DNA of 64,000 bases from Gibbula magus (GCA_936450465.1 OW388305.1:58208625-58272624), one strand, 5' to 3'. Shown: positions 9,818 through 22,328, numbered from the stretch's first letter. Translations and numbers: made by a program. The notes: a model not told the origin generated them from the letters alone.

Positions 9818-11052
9818 TTACACGTTCATTGATTTGACGAGTGACACGATCTCATGTAGACCATTTTCCTTCGCTATATGTATGGGTGTGTATCCGTCAT
9901 TGTCCTCTCTCCTCCACATGGGCTTCAGTTCCTCAACCTCGATCAGATACTTGACCATGTATATGTAACTCTTTTGACAGGCCATGTGGAGAACGTTCAT
10001 ACCATAATCATCTGTTGTTTTGATATTTGCTTTGCATTGTTGGTGTAGATACTTAACAACGTTCGTGTGATTATGCTCAACAGCCATCATGAGAGGAGTC
10101 GCCCCGTCTGTTTGTCTATCTTCTATATCAAAGATGTTTAGCGACAGAACAAACTCCACACACTCCACATTACCACTACAACAAGCCAAATGGAGAATGT
10201 TGTTGCCATAATTGTCCTGTACATGATCTTTCATCACAGCTCCATTTTTCTTCAACCATTTGGTGACCTGAATATTCCCACTTCTCACCGCAAACATCAA
10301 CGGAGTTCTCTCATACTTGTTTCCCATTCCTTCCAGATCAAAGAGATTAAGTGACATGACATACTTAACCATCTCTATATCAGCATATCTACAAGCCAGG
10401 TGTAGAATATCATTGCCTTTGAAATCTCTTAATTGAAAATCGGCTCCTTTGTCTCTTAAGAATTTCACGACAGGTATCTTGCTACCCATTACAGCAGACA
10501 TAAGAGGAGAACATCCTGACATCCCTCTACAGTCGATGTCAAAGACGTTAAGTGACAGGATGTATTTCACCATCTCAACATTGCCATCATAACAATTCGT
10601 ATGTAGTATGTTGTCGTTATTTTTATCTACTGCTTTAACATCAGCTCCTCTTTTCATCAGGAACTCCATCAGCGGAATGCTTTTGGCATAAAACAGAGGT
10701 GTATCCATATATTTATCTCTCCAGTTTACGTCACTCTTACAGTCATCTACCAACTTCTTAACCATGTGAGTGCTGCCACCAATACAAGCATAATACAACA
10801 CAGTCTTATTTCTATAATCAACGGCCGCCAGATCACTCCCCTTATGTACAAGAAAGTTAAACAGTTCTGTATGGTTGTTCTGTGCTGCCTGCATGACACA
10901 TGTCTTCTCGCTGTGACCTCGGCAGTTGATATCTACCAGCCCACCACACACGAGTCTCTTCACCTCTTCCAGATTCCCATCTACACAAGAGTCCATGAAA
11001 GTATTCTCATCTTCGGGACAGACACGGCCATTCTCTTCCCAGCTCTTCTCAT
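9818..11052 (-). CDS. Ankyrin exon B of gene L2
   Basis: Complete terminal exon, 411 codons plus TAA, from acceptor TTTACAG to the stop at 9818. It carries about 12 ankyrin repeats with alternating TPL and NILH starts. It differs from L3 at only about eight bases; seven change the protein and most are in repeats 2 to 4 and 8. With exon A at 12972 it would encode 509 residues. A stand-alone start at the ATG that overlaps the acceptor (MFFTDEK) is possible if an internal promoter exists. Nothing breaks the frame. Confidence 0.85.
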
Positions 11053-11466
11053 CTGTAAAAAACATCAATGCCTAACTTAAAAAAAAGACAGGAAAGAAAG
11101 TTTTTCAATGGTTAAACAAATATTCAATCAGTCTAAATATGATTAAAAATCATTTTCAATGTATTCTGGCATTATAATCACCATTAAGTGAAATATTTCT
11201 ATTTTCTAAAAGTACAACAACGACCTTTTGAATGTTCATTATTGGCCATATGTGAGACTGTCACTGCTCAACTTTTCCCTCAAGTTTTAACTCGCGCTAG
11301 TCTCCACCATTGACTGATTAAACCTTGCTGTATTACAATACTGTTCTGTGTCGGTTTCATATGCAGGGCTTTGCTACGCTAGCATATGGTGAAGGTATAT
11401 AACTCTGATACATAGTGACATTTTATTAACAAAGTATGTTAGATATAGAGATTATTACGCGAGGAA

Positions 11467-11575
11467 GTGTGTCATATGACTTTTACGAAACGAGTGTGAA
11501 TTTTGTTATTGCCCGAGCGAGAGCGAGGGTTATACACAAATTCGCACGAGTTTCGGAAAACTCATATGACACACT
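11467..11575. mobile_element. Hairpin element, L2 intron
   Basis: Near-palindrome with arms GTGTCATATGACTTTTACG and its complement, 109 bp in all. Same element at 22329 in L3. Absent from R introns. Confidence 0.55.
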
Positions 11576-11940
11576 TTCGAGTGTAATCATTTCTTTATTA
11601 CCCATTTTATTCCATTTGTTTCGCGTTAAAATAGTCAGGAAACGGCCCACTTCCCTTGCGACCCCTTGCGACGGCAAGCTATAGTGACGTCACAAACAAT
11701 TGTTTTATGACGTCGACGTCACAGGCGACGTAATACGGGAAGCCGCGGTGAAACAATCGTTGCAAGGCAAACGTGCTATGTGCACATGTGCTCATATAAA
11801 AAAATATTAACTCGGTTATTTTCAACCATATGGGTAATAATTGGAATGTCAACATAGTTAATATTTTACTGCTCAAATGGAAATATTGTCGTTTATATAA
11901 GTTAAGTTGTTCCCTATGGTAAAGTATGTGCATATATAGA

Positions 11941-12085
11941 GAATCTCACTCAAGTGTCTTCTGATATCAAATATATCAACACGATTTGATAAAAGTTACA
12001 AATATCCGAGGCTTGCCGAGGATATTTTTACTTTTATCAACGAGTGTTGATATATTTGATATCAGAAGACACGAGGGTGAGATTC
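11941..12085. mobile_element. Second hairpin element, L2 intron
   Basis: 145 bp starting GAATCTCAC and ending GTGAGATTC. Arms of about 55 bp include GATATCAAATATATCAACAC. The centre is GAGGCTTGCCGAGG. Confidence 0.6.
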
Positions 12086-12087
12086 TA

Positions 12088-12365
12088 TTTATCATCCAAA
12101 ATCATTCTTATTACGTTTAAGTGAAAATAGTGTACATCTCTGCCTTTTTTCTTCCATTGCGGTGAGGTCATAGCATTGTGACGTCATCATGTTTATGACG
12201 TCATAGCATAGCATTACTTGATGATGTAATAGCATTGTGATGTCATGTAGCTGACGGCGACAGGGCATTGTGCAAAATCTACTGCCAAAAAGATATCTCC
12301 TAGGAGATATCGCTTGATCTCACACAAGCGATATCTCCTGTGGAACACAGTTTTGGATGATAAAT
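12088..12365. mobile_element. Third foldback block, L2 intron
   Basis: Ends TTTATCATCCAAAA and TTTTGGATGATAAA are inverted. It holds a GATATCTCCT/AGGAGATATC hairpin at 12291-12340 and several GTGACGTCAT repeats. Confidence 0.5.
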
Positions 12366-12971
12366 TTCATAAGCCTAATAAATAATTTGATGTATTATTC
12401 TTTAGCATTAAACATGTTTATTTCTTCAAAGGTTATCTTAAACATTATACCTGGTCCTGTGACATGTGTACGGAATAAGCATAGCATATCGACCTTTACT
12501 GTCGTTAATAGGTGTATACACATTTAATCTTTTCTTTTTCTTTGATAGCCACTTGCATAGTGTATACTTGATTAGGTAGTTTTCTGAGAAGATCAAATAT
12601 GCTCTAAGATATTTAAGCAAATGTAAAATATAAAAATCAAAGACAAACTATTCTTATTATATATTATGTATTATTTCTTAGTATGTAAATATTCGACTTT
12701 AGCATTTGATCATCACGCTGTGTTACTACAGACATCAGCGAATACCAGTACCATAAACAATGAATTATCCGACACAAAGTGTCACAGATCACAGCTTCAG
12801 GTAAAAAAAAAACACGACTGATCTAAAGAATATGGATATGAATGAAAATAATAAACAACAATTGTTAGTTTCTCGATAACTAAGATAACACCACAGATAA
12901 AGTTTGGCACATATAATTCTAACGAATTGAAAGTGACAACAGGTGAAACGGTGAAATGTGATAATGTTCAC

Positions 12972-13266
12972 CTGATTGTCTGTTTCCTCTCTTGATTGAG
13001 GGTTTAGTAACTTCAAGAACGTCCATGTCCTTTCCTGTTGCCATGGATACTTGAGGACAAGACTCCCAGCCTGCTGTGGCCTTAACAGGTTGACATGTTA
13101 ACTGTACTTCATCAAATACGTGTTCCGTACACCCTTCTGTTCTCGAACAAACCAATCTACACATTTCTGGACCATAGGGCTGAAGCTTTCTCTGGTCCCG
13201 TGTCTGAAACACGCTCTCTGATAGAGAGTAAATATGTACGAAGTGTAGGAGCACAATTTGAACCAT
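12972..13266 (-). CDS. Signal-peptide/Cys-module exon A of gene L2
   Basis: Same 295-bp structure as in L1: signal peptide ending SLSES, cysteines at about 36, 40, 46, 58 and 70, and a RGNR basic stretch before the phase-1 donor. Here the last codons read NRQS instead of NRQP, and the donor is TCAG|GTGAAC. ATG at 13264-13266 is chosen because a cleavable signal peptide starts there; an in-frame upstream Met would bury it. It pairs in frame with exon B at 9818-11052. Confidence 0.7.
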
Positions 13267-13341
13267 TGTGTTAGCACTGTAGAGATCCAGAAGGACGGAG
13301 ACAGGCATATGGGATAAGTTTCTGTTGTTAAATAGCAGGCC

Positions 13342-13349
13342 TTTTAAAA
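13342..13349 (-). promoter_or_regulatory. TATA-like box upstream of L2 exon A
   Basis: TTTTAAAA, 76 bp upstream of the ATG, as in L1 and L3. Confidence 0.3.
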
Positions 13350-13996
13350 TGTAAGGTGATTAATATTTTTTGTTCCTTAAAACGTTGACGATAATAAATG
13401 AATCGATATCAAAGTTAATTATTATCGGTGTATACAATAAGATTGTCCTAAAGCCATTTCAACAATAATGTTGTCAATTTAAATGAAAAATTAAAGAAAA
13501 CCCTGACAAGTTTTTGTTTTAAAAAGAAACTACCAAGATATGGGCTGTCGGACACGTGTAACTTTATACACTGTTTATATGTAATGTATAGACATGAACT
13601 TCGTCTCTGCGTCCAAGTATTTCTTTTCCGGATCATTTCTTGAAAAGGGCTCATTATGTTTTCATGGAAATTTGTTTAGATATACCATTCGCCATTCCTG
13701 TTAGATTAATAAGGTATATTTCCAGAGAAGAAAGGAACCGTAAGACTCAGTCTAGACTAATTTGGTTTATGAAACAAACACGTAGATGTAGATGTGACAT
13801 TTGCTGTTTTCAATTTCTCGAGATTTAATTTTTTGTTGAGTTATATGTTTTAATGAGATGGTAATAGAAAACAGTTATCTAAAATGCCTACAGAATGTAT
13901 CTACACTGTAGCTATCTATACAGGATGTATTTGTTCATCTCTTTATATTCATCTTAAACGGAAATAATTATGATAAATAAATCAACGAGTGATAAA
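13350..13996. other. 5' flank of gene L2, nothing further seen
   Basis: Collinear with the L1 flank. No exon or conserved frame is supported. Confidence 0.4.
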
Positions 13997-14632
13997 TACA
14001 GCTGCATACCGAAAGTTTGTTCATTTTCTTGACTATTTCAGTGCAAATATCAATAAATGTGGCATGTCTTTCAAACACCGTATCAACGCGAAAACTAGAT
14101 CGATCGCCTTGCAATTTTGCATTATAAGAGGGTAGTTGAGTGTTACATAACATAATCATAGTCTTAAAAGTAAACAGGTACAGTTTGGGCAGCTCTTTAA
14201 ATTGACCAGAGGTCAATCTTTTCAAAACTTCAATTTGTATTTTCTTCTGTGAACTATTCATTAAGTGATCAACTGGGTCAAACATACATCATATATTTCC
14301 TCTTATACTTATTCAGTGTATTTGTGAATAAATTGTTCTCAGTTAGTGGATATGGAGACTTTTATTTGGAAATTAATGAAATTTGAATTTTCAAAATGTG
14401 TCTTCTTCTGTCTATTTCATAATGCCAAATTACATAAACATGCATTACTAACGTGGCCATCACAACTAGGATATCTTTGAGAATGATTATTTTACTCATG
14501 GTTATATGGTGATTCATTGTCATTGTAAGTGATGAGATTTTATTGACGTTACAATGAACCTCAAATTAAATGATATACATGTATGCACTAAGATATACAT
14601 GTAGGTGAACAAACTTTCGGTATGCAGCTGTA
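13997..14632. mobile_element. Tc1/mariner-like MITE, copy in L2 flank
   Basis: 636 bp with the same inverted ends as at 2213. The internal minus-strand ORF (13968-14285) is longer here, 105 codons, and runs out through the left end. Its frame is kept although bases differ. Confidence 0.65.
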
Positions 14633-15229
14633 CTTCTGTAAAAAAGATACATTTGTATCCAGACGTCAACTAAACTAAATTATTTAAATACCTTTCTGTT
14701 GACTAGACCTACTATGCCTTACCTCCTATAGGTAATGCTATTTCAACCTTAACACAGACGAACTTGAAGAGTGGAGAAGGGTGCGTAAAATCCCTTATCC
14801 AAGCGCCGGTAAGTCTAGGTGGTCTCGTGACGTCACTACCTGTTCAGATCACTCTCCTATCAGTTGCAGAGCAAGACAGACGTGTTTGTTTTGTTCTGAG
14901 ACTGGGTATTTTTAGCGACTTTGTTGCTAACTTGCTTGCAATCTCTTACTTATTTAAGGGATATTTTCAACTACTATATCTACAATTCGTCGTTAGCAGA
15001 TTGTTTAAATATCTGTTTTAGTACGTGTTGGGGTACAAAGGGCCTTGTTGACATGTGCTAGCTGTGGGCTGCCTGACGAGGTGGCTGCTTGCCTTGCACG
15101 TGCAGCTCGTGTCTTTTGTGTTTCTCTCACCTGTCTTCATTGACTGCTTGGTTCGCACGCCTTGTAAGGCGTACCCTCCGCCAGTCCCTTTGTTCACTTA
15201 AGCCTACGCTTTTGTGAGCTTTTCTTCGA

Positions 15230-15910
15230 CTGTTGGTTGTTGACTCGCTTCGCCATACGCCTGTGACTTGATTCGCTTGTCATTCGCTTTCACCAGTCAT
15301 ACGCCTTCGGTTCGTATCAACTTGCCTACGCGTTTCGCCAGTCACTCGCCTCGCCTATCACTACGCGGCGGACCCCCTTCGCCAGTCGTTCGCCTAAGGC
15401 TTGATTCTACTTAACTCGTATCTACCCGCCAGTGTCTCGCTTACGCCAGTCACTCGCTTCGCCAGTCCATCGCCTTAGGTTGAATCAACTTGACTCGCTA
15501 CACGGCGAACCCCCTTCACCAGTCATTCGCCTTTGGCTCGATACTACTTGACTCGCATCTACCCGCCAGTGTCTCGCTTACGCCAGTCCATCGCCTTAGG
15601 TTGAATCAACTTGACTCGCTTCGTCCGCCAGTGATTCGCTTCGCCAGTCACTTGCTTCGCCAGTCTTTCGCCTTAGGCTCGATTCTACTTGACTCGCATC
15701 GTCTCGCCAGTCTCTCGCTTACGCCAGTCACTCGCTTCGCCAGTCTATCGCCTTAGGCTCGTCGCTCGAGTTAGGCTCGATTCGATTTGACTTGCATCGT
15801 CTCGCCAGTGACTTGCTTCGCCTGTCATTCGCTTCGCTTGTCATTCTTTTCGTTAGTCTTTCGCCTTCGGGTTTGTATATTCTTGTTTTGTGGTTAGTCT
15901 CGTCTCGCAA
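15230..15910. repeat. CGCCAGTC minisatellite inside DIRS copy 2
   Basis: Same short GC-rich units as at 3440-4210, with fewer repeats. A second small block lies at 17710-17925. Confidence 0.7.
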
Positions 15911-16231
15911 GTGTTTAACTTAATCAGTGTCTGGTTCGCCAGTCACTTACCTTGACTAACCATTACTTGATATTGACTTTGTTCTCTTCGAGTTCAGAGC
16001 CTTTGTTTCAACTCTCTTGATTAACTATCGTAGGAGTTGTTGGTTCTTACGCTACGCTACTTAAGTGTCTCGCGTTAGTGATTCGACTCGTCTACGCTAC
16101 GGCTCGCGTTAGTGATTCGCCTCGTCTACGCTACACGTGCGAGTGTCTCGTCCTTCGCCCTCCTGCGTAAGTGACTCGACTGTCACTACCTTCGCCTACG
16201 TCACGTGTGTTAGGGTTTCGCCGGCTCCGCC

Positions 16232-16635
16232 ATGTACTCCGCTTTTTAGACGAATTGCGGAGGGAGGGAGTCTGCCACCAAGGATCTGCACTTATTATGT
16301 AGAAAGTGTAAGGACCTTTGCGAAGACGACTTTGTTGCGATGAGTGTGCCCCTCTCTCAGCGTCAGACTTCCTCGCGTATGTCAATGCCATTCGTAAGTC
16401 CGTGGCTGATAGGGCTTCGCTTCAGAAACGTGCTTCGTCAACTCAACGTCGGGAGGTTTCTCCCATTCGTCATCCGTCTCCGGAGGAGGCGGTAGACATT
16501 GTCCTCACGGAACGGGCGGATGAGTTCGACTGGGAGTCGCCGGTCTTATCCGAATCCACTAGGGGTTCGAGAGATTCGCTCTCTCCCCCTTCGCGTTCGC
16601 GTTCACATTCTCATCCGCGGACTCGCGCTTTGTGA
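16232..16635 (+). pseudogene. Gag-like ORF, DIRS copy 2, first part
   Basis: ATG at 16232 is followed by the same TAG (16247-16249) as in copy 1. One base is missing in the cysteine motif relative to copy 1 (CGACTTTGTTGCG against GGACTTTCGTTGCG), shifting the frame there. Downstream the acidic and SR-rich segments are retained to 16635. Confidence 0.45.
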
Positions 16636-16919
16636 GTCTACACTTTTGGTAATTAGATCGACTCGCGTGTTTCGCGTGAGTGATTCGCTTTGTTTCGCCA
16701 GTTAATTACTTTGTCTGGCTGTTAGTGGATATTGACTTCGTTCTCTTTGAGTTCGGAGCCTGTGCTTTCAGCTGGTTGCCTTGCGTATACTCACTTAAAG
16801 CGTCTCGTCGTCTGCGTTTCTTGTGAGTCTTCGCTTTTGGTAATTAGCTATCGGAAGGGTTGTTGTTCTTACGCTACGCTACATAGGTGTTTTGCGTCAG
16901 TGATTCGCCGGTTATTCAA

Positions 16920-17784
16920 CTCTTCCATTCGTCACCAGTCTCCAGAGGAGGCGGTAGACATTGTACTTACGGAACGGGTGGATGATTTCGACAGGGAGTC
17001 GCCTGTTTTTTCCGACTCCGCTAGGGGTTGAGAGATTCGTTCTCTCCCCTTTGTGTTTGCGTTCTCGTCCGCAGTCTCGTACGTCGCCTCCCCCTTCGCC
17101 AGATAGGCGTATGTCGCCTTTGAGACTTAAGGTCAGCGGACCCTCCACACCCAAGAGCAAGAAGAAGAAGGCCAAGAAGGATAGGTTTGACCAAGTCAAT
17201 CCGGACCTCCTTCTTGCGTCCGTTAAGGACAGGGTCTCTCTATTGCTGGATGCTCGGTTGGGTCCGCTGGCTTTGGCTAGTCTCACCACCCCTGCTACTA
17301 CGCTAGATCGTGAACCCAATGCGGACTGCGTGTCTCAGGGTTCGGGTCCCACGTCCTCAATGGCCTCCTGGCTCGCTGCCTCCTCGCGTGCTTCTCACAG
17401 CCCGATGCGTCGTGTCACGGTGGTGTCGCCCACCCGGGATTCCTCGCTAGACTCCCGGAGCGTGATGTCTGCTTCGTTGATGTCTCGGACCCTTCGTTCA
17501 TCAATATAGTGTCGGATGCGGAGGGTGTGGGGTTGTCGGAGGATCCGCCGGTTATCGACTCAGTCCCCAGGCTGTCGGAGGTGGCCTCGTTTGCGGAGGT
17601 ACCACTCAGTCAGGTCAGCGTGTCAGGACCTCGTTCGTCGGCAGCCAGGAAGGCTTCCTTTTGTTCTGAAGGGGACTTAGCTCCCGCGAGGGAAGGGGAA
17701 GTCACTTGCGTAGGCTTCGCCTGTCATACGCTTCGCCAAGCATTCGCTTCGCCAGTCATTCGCCTTCGGGTTGAATCAACTTGA
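16920..17784 (+). pseudogene. Gag-like ORF, DIRS copy 2, second part
   Basis: It repeats the acidic segment and then carries the lysine-rich and NPDLLLASVKDRVSLLLD region. The frame breaks at about 17450-17510: the protein ends at 17509 and the rest continues in another frame (17509-17784). In copy 1 the same region is one open frame. Confidence 0.45.
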
Positions 17785-17961
17785 ACTTGCCTCACCAGTG
17801 ACTTCGCCAGTTACTCGCTTCGCCAACCATTCGCCTTAGGCTCGATTCTTCTTGACTCGCATCATCTCGCCAGTGACTCGGTTCGGCAGTCACTCGCCTC
17901 GCCAGTCATTGAGACTCGACTCGCCATATAGGCTATGGCGGTAAGAGGTCACCAGGGTTAG

Positions 17962-18759
17962 ATGTTTCGGTCCTCATGGGCCTTCATTAAAACCTTCCGT
18001 TCTGTGGACGGCAGAACGAAGCTTCGTCCCCCTGAGTGTGACTTAGCAATTGTGCTCAACCATCTTCGCTCCGATACGTATGAACCGCTCTCTGGCGTAC
18101 CCCTCCTCCCTCTCACCATCAAGGTCATTTTTCTGGTGGCCATGGCCTCCGCAGTGCGGATTTCGGAAATCCATGCGTTGCAGGCGGACCTTCTACGTTT
18201 TGAGGTCTAGGAGGGGGGATCGGCCTCTTTTGGGTTGGCTCCCGACTTTGTCTGTAAGAACCAGGCAGCTGATGAAGCTGGCCGTACGTTCTCTATCCCG
18301 GCTCTGGGTTCTGACTCAGGAGAGGTGGATCTCTCTCTGTGTCCGGTGAGGGCTTTGAGGGTGTACACGCAGCGTACCCGCAGGCTGAGAGATGGCAGGC
18401 TTCGTCTGTTCTTGCCTCACTCGGCGTGGAGCACCAAGGAGCTAGATAAGCGAGCGTTGGGGATGTATCTAAGGTCGGCGGTCATTGATGCGTACAAGGC
18501 CGCTGATCTGCCTCCGCCTTCGCGTTCCAACCCTCATGAGATCCGCGCAGTTTCAGCCACGATGGCTTATCACTGCAACATCGCGGTTTCGGATGTCATG
18601 GCAGGGTGTTTTTGGCGTTCATCAGAGGTTTTCGCCAACCATTACCTACGAGATGTCTCCACAGCAGATCTTGAAGGCATCTCTAGGCTCGGTCCACAAG
18701 TCTTCGCTCAGACGAAGGTGGTCCCCCCAACCAGACCAAGAAGGGGTCAACCCTCTTAG
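17962..18759 (+). pseudogene. Tyrosine recombinase (DIRS-type), copy 2, one stop
   Basis: Collinear with the intact ORF at 6258 but a TAG at 18208-18210 replaces the TGG codon after LLRFEV. The reading frame is otherwise unbroken, and all catalytic positions (Arg I, HxxR, Trp, Tyr) remain. In the active-site segment it reads NHYLRDV where copy 1 has NYYLRDV. The single lesion suggests recent loss. Confidence 0.75.
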
Positions 18760-19064
18760 AAGCTTTGAGGCACATTGTAAATAACCTTGTTTACATGGCT
18801 AGACCTATTGTCTGTTGTTGTTTTTTCTTTAACTTCAATTTAACACCCCCTCCCCGTTGGGGTTGGGGGGCACTGTGTTGATCAGAAGTTGAGTGGCAGG
18901 GTTGTCTCTTCGATCCGCTTAGCGGTAGAGATGGTATCTCCCGGGCTGTGCCTTGTACTCACCACAGGGTGGAGGACTCGTAGGTTAGCTTATACTCAGG
19001 GCTTGTCGCTGGTCTCGTCACTACCACTTATCTACTGACCCGCCTCAATGCAGTGGGATTCTAG

Positions 19065-19104
19065 GCATAGTAGGTCTAGTCAACAGATAGGTATTTAAAT
19101 AATA
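19065..19104. repeat. Internal complementary region of DIRS copy 2
   Basis: Reverse complement of the left end of the element, as in copy 1. Confidence 0.7.
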
Positions 19105-19555
19105 GTACGCCCTCCCATCCTCCCCACTTGGTCTGTCTTGCCTTTTGGGACTTTCGGAGAGTGATCTGAACAGGTAGTGACGTCACGAGACCACCTAGAC
19201 TTACCGGCCCTTGGATAAGGGATTTTACGCACCCCTTCTCCACTCTTCAAGTTCGTCTGTGTTAAGGTTGAAATAGCATTACCTATATGAGGAAAGGCAT
19301 AGTAGGTCTAGTCAACAGGTAAGTATAAATAATTACGTTTAATCAAAAACGTACTTTTTTAATTTTTGAAAAAAATATTTGTTCATCTTTTTGAAAAACA
19401 CGTGTCAAAAAGTCGTTGTTTGATATCTCCTGAAATAGGTGAGATAGAAGCGTGAATCCTGTTTTTTAGCTCATCAGGCCTTAAAGGCCCGATTGGCACA
19501 GGCCAAGTTTAGAGCATATATATTCCGACATATGCATAGATATCTAAGTATCATC

Positions 19556-19906
19556 AACAAAGCCTATCCTCTAGTTACCATCAACAAAGCCTATCCTCTA
19601 GTTACCATCAACAGAGCCTACCCTCTAGTTACCATCAACAGAGCCTACCCTCTAGTTACCACCAACATAGCCTACCCTCTAGTTACCACCAACAGAGCCT
19701 ACCCTCTAGTTACCACCAACATAGCCTACCCTCTAGTTACCACCAACATAGCCTACCCCCTAGTAACCATCAACAGAGCCTACCCTCTAGTTACCACCAA
19801 CAGAGCCTACCCTTTAATTACCACCAACATAGCCTACCCTCTAGTTACCACCAACATAGCCTACCCTCTAGTTACCATCAACATAGCCTACCCTCTAGTT
19901 ACCACC
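19556..19906. repeat. 27-bp minisatellite, 13 units (L2-L3 spacer)
   Basis: Exactly thirteen 27-bp units, all in phase, so a 174-codon ORF (19493-20017) appears. The order of unit variants differs from the array at 7854, though unit number is equal. Confidence 0.9.
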
Positions 19907-20679
19907 AGACTAACTGTCACAAAGAAAGCTCTATTCAGAACCACATTGGAAAGCAATGTTCCTCGGGTAAAGGCGCATCACTTTCATTTGTGCATGTTAC
20001 AGGTTTTTAATATATGAATTATGGATGTGCAACATCAGTTTTTTTCTTGCACTTTCAAGGCGTATTCTGTAAAGAATGAATTGTACCACTTCCTCGTCAT
20101 TATTGATCCCAACAACGAGTAAAAGGAATTTCCTCTCGCAACTATAAATATAACGTTAACATTGTTCATGCATCAGCCTTGTATTCCAAATCGTTTTGAA
20201 ACGGTTGTTGGATGAAATAACAGAAAGGCTCGAAGATACAACTCCATCAAATCACTTTCAGTTGGTATGTAAAATGGTCTTTGTTTTAAAATGTATGTAA
20301 CTGGTGGATGTGATGTTTTATTGTTCAGTGTCCCATAAGCCAATAGTTAGTTATGAGTGCATGTCAGTTCTTTTTATTCGTGGATATTTTTCAGGCATAT
20401 ATGTCTTCATGCAACTGTCCGGAATTTAATATTCAATATATCCATCTGTCTGACTGTCTGCTTGTCAAATTACTATTTAATATTACTACTACTTCCTGTT
20501 TCATTATTATCATTGTGCCTTAATAAGTGTACATAATTTCTCTCTTTGTCGATATGCGTGATGTCACACTCAGGGCACTCCACATTTTGAGTTTAAGAAA
20601 ATCACAGCACCACTTGAGAATATATAGCAGGCTATGTATTGAATCTTATAGTTGTAGTTTCATTATTACCAGTGTTTCT
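19907..20679. other. 3' flank of gene L3
   Basis: Matches 8217-9817 minus the 697-bp insertion and most of the microsatellite. Near 20142 it shows the empty site for that insertion. No gene seen. Confidence 0.5.
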
Positions 20680-21914
20680 TTACACGTTCATTGATTTGAC
20701 GAGTGACACGATCTCATGTAGACCATTTTCCTTCGCTATATGTATGGGTGTGTATCCGTCATTGTCCTCTCTCCTCCACATGGGCTTCAGTTCCTCAACC
20801 TCGATCAGATACTTGACCATGTATATGTAACTCTTTTGACAGGCCATGTGGAGAACGTTCATACCATAATCATCTGTTGTTTTGATATTTGCTTTGCATT
20901 GTTGGTGTAGATACTTAACAACGTTCGTGTGATTATGCTCAACAGCCATCATGAGAGGAGTCGCCCCGTCTGTTTGTCTATCTTCTATATCAAAGATGTT
21001 TAGCGACAGAACAAACTCCACACACTCCACATTACCACTACAACAAGCCAAATGGAGAATGTTGTTGCCATAATTGTCCTGTACATGATCTTTCATCACA
21101 GCTCCATTTTTCTTCAACCATTTGGTGACCTGAATATTCCCATTTCTTACCGCAAACATCAACGGAGTTCTCTCATACTTGTTTCCCATTCCTTCCAGAT
21201 CAAAGAGATTAAGTGACATGACATACTTAACCATCTCTATATCAGCATATCTACAAGCCAGGTGTAGAATATCATTGCCTTTGAAATCTCTTAATTGAAA
21301 ATCGGCTCCTTTGTCTCTTAAGAATTTCACGACAGGTATCTTGCTACCCATTACAGCAGACATAAGAGGAGAACATCCTGACATCCCTCTACAGTCGATG
21401 TCAAAGACGTTAAGTGACAGGATGTATTTCACCATCTCAACATTGCCATCATAACAATTCGTATGTAGTATGTTGTCGTTATTTTCATCTACTGCTTTAA
21501 CATCAGCTCCTCTTTTTATCAGGAACTCCATCAGCGGAATGCTTTTGGTATAAAACAGAGGTGTATCCATATATTTATCTCTCCAGTTTACGTCACTCTT
21601 ACAGTCATCTACCAACTTCTTAACCATGTAAGTGCTGCCACCAATACAAGCATAATACAACACAGTCTTATTTCTATAATCAAAGGCCGCCAGATCACTC
21701 CCCTGATGTACAAGAAAGTTAAACAGTTCTGTATGGTTGTTCTGTGCTGCCTGCATGACACATGTCTTCTCGCTGTGACCTCGGCAGTTGATATCTACCA
21801 GCCCACCACACACGAGTCTCTTCACCTCTTCCAGATTCCCATCTACACAAGAGTCCATGAAAGTATTCTCATCTTCGGGACAGACACGGCCATTCTCTTC
21901 CCAGCTCTTCTCAT
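20680..21914 (-). CDS. Ankyrin exon B of gene L3
   Basis: Complete terminal exon of 411 codons plus TAA behind a TTTACAG acceptor. Relative to L2 it has HQGSDLAAFD, TYMVKK, FYTKS, EFLIKR, VDENND and VRNGN changes. Together with exon A at 24332 it would give a 509-residue protein across a 2.4 kb intron. Ankyrin repeats usually bind proteins and are mostly cytosolic. If exon A is used, these would be lumenal or extracellular, which is uncommon. Confidence 0.85.
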
Positions 21915-22328
21915 CTGTAAAAAACATCAATGCCTAACTTAAAAAAAAGACAGGAAAGAAAGTTTTTCAATGGTTAAACAAATATTCAAACAGTCTAAAT
22001 ATGATTAAAAATCATTTTCAATGTATTCTGGCATTATAATCACCATTAAGTGAAATATTTCTATTTTCTAAAAGTACAACAACGACCTTTTGAATGTTCA
22101 TTATTGGCCATATGTGAGACTGTCTCTGCTCAACTTTTCCCTCAAGTTTTAACTCGCGCTAGTCTCCACCATTGACTGATTAAACCTTGCTGTATTACAA
22201 TACTGTTCTGTGTCGGTTTCATATGCAGGGCTTTGCTACGCTAGCATATGGTGAAGGTATATAACTCTGATACATAGTGACATTTTATTAACAAAGTATG
22301 TTAGATATAGAGATTATTACGCAAGGAA

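Larger units (their letters stand above)
11053..12971 (-). other. Intron of gene L2 with hairpin elements
   Basis: 1,919 bp. Compared with L1 it has an extra block from about 11267 to 12550. Part of that block (11340-11440 and 12430-12620) is homologous to R introns, so L1 probably lost it. The hairpins at 11467, 11941 and 12088 are specific to L2 and L3. TGACGTCAT motifs recur at 12180-12205. Confidence 0.5.
14677..19332 (+). mobile_element. DIRS-like retrotransposon, copy 2
   Basis: Paralogue of the element at 2889, in the same orientation and with the same flanks. Left inverted repeat at about 14677-14885, right at about 19133-19332, internal complementary region at 19065-19104. It is slightly shorter because one satellite block (about 30-60 bp near 15700) is missing. 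It shares the early gag TAG with copy 1 and adds a gag frameshift and a recombinase stop, so copy 2 is more decayed. Confidence 0.85.

Noticed and set aside
10766..11080. ORF opposite the 5' end of ankyrin exon B (also at 237, 21706, 37517, 44459, 52148, 59108)
   Set aside because: Antisense shadow of the conserved ankyrin frame; differences follow codon positions of exon B.
12291..12340. Hairpin as a transcription terminator
   Set aside because: A prokaryote-type interpretation does not apply; it is part of a foldback element in an intron.
19493..20017. 174-codon repeat protein (AYPLVTTNI units)
   Set aside because: The frame is a by-product of a 27-bp minisatellite and is broken by a 26-bp unit in the paralogous array.
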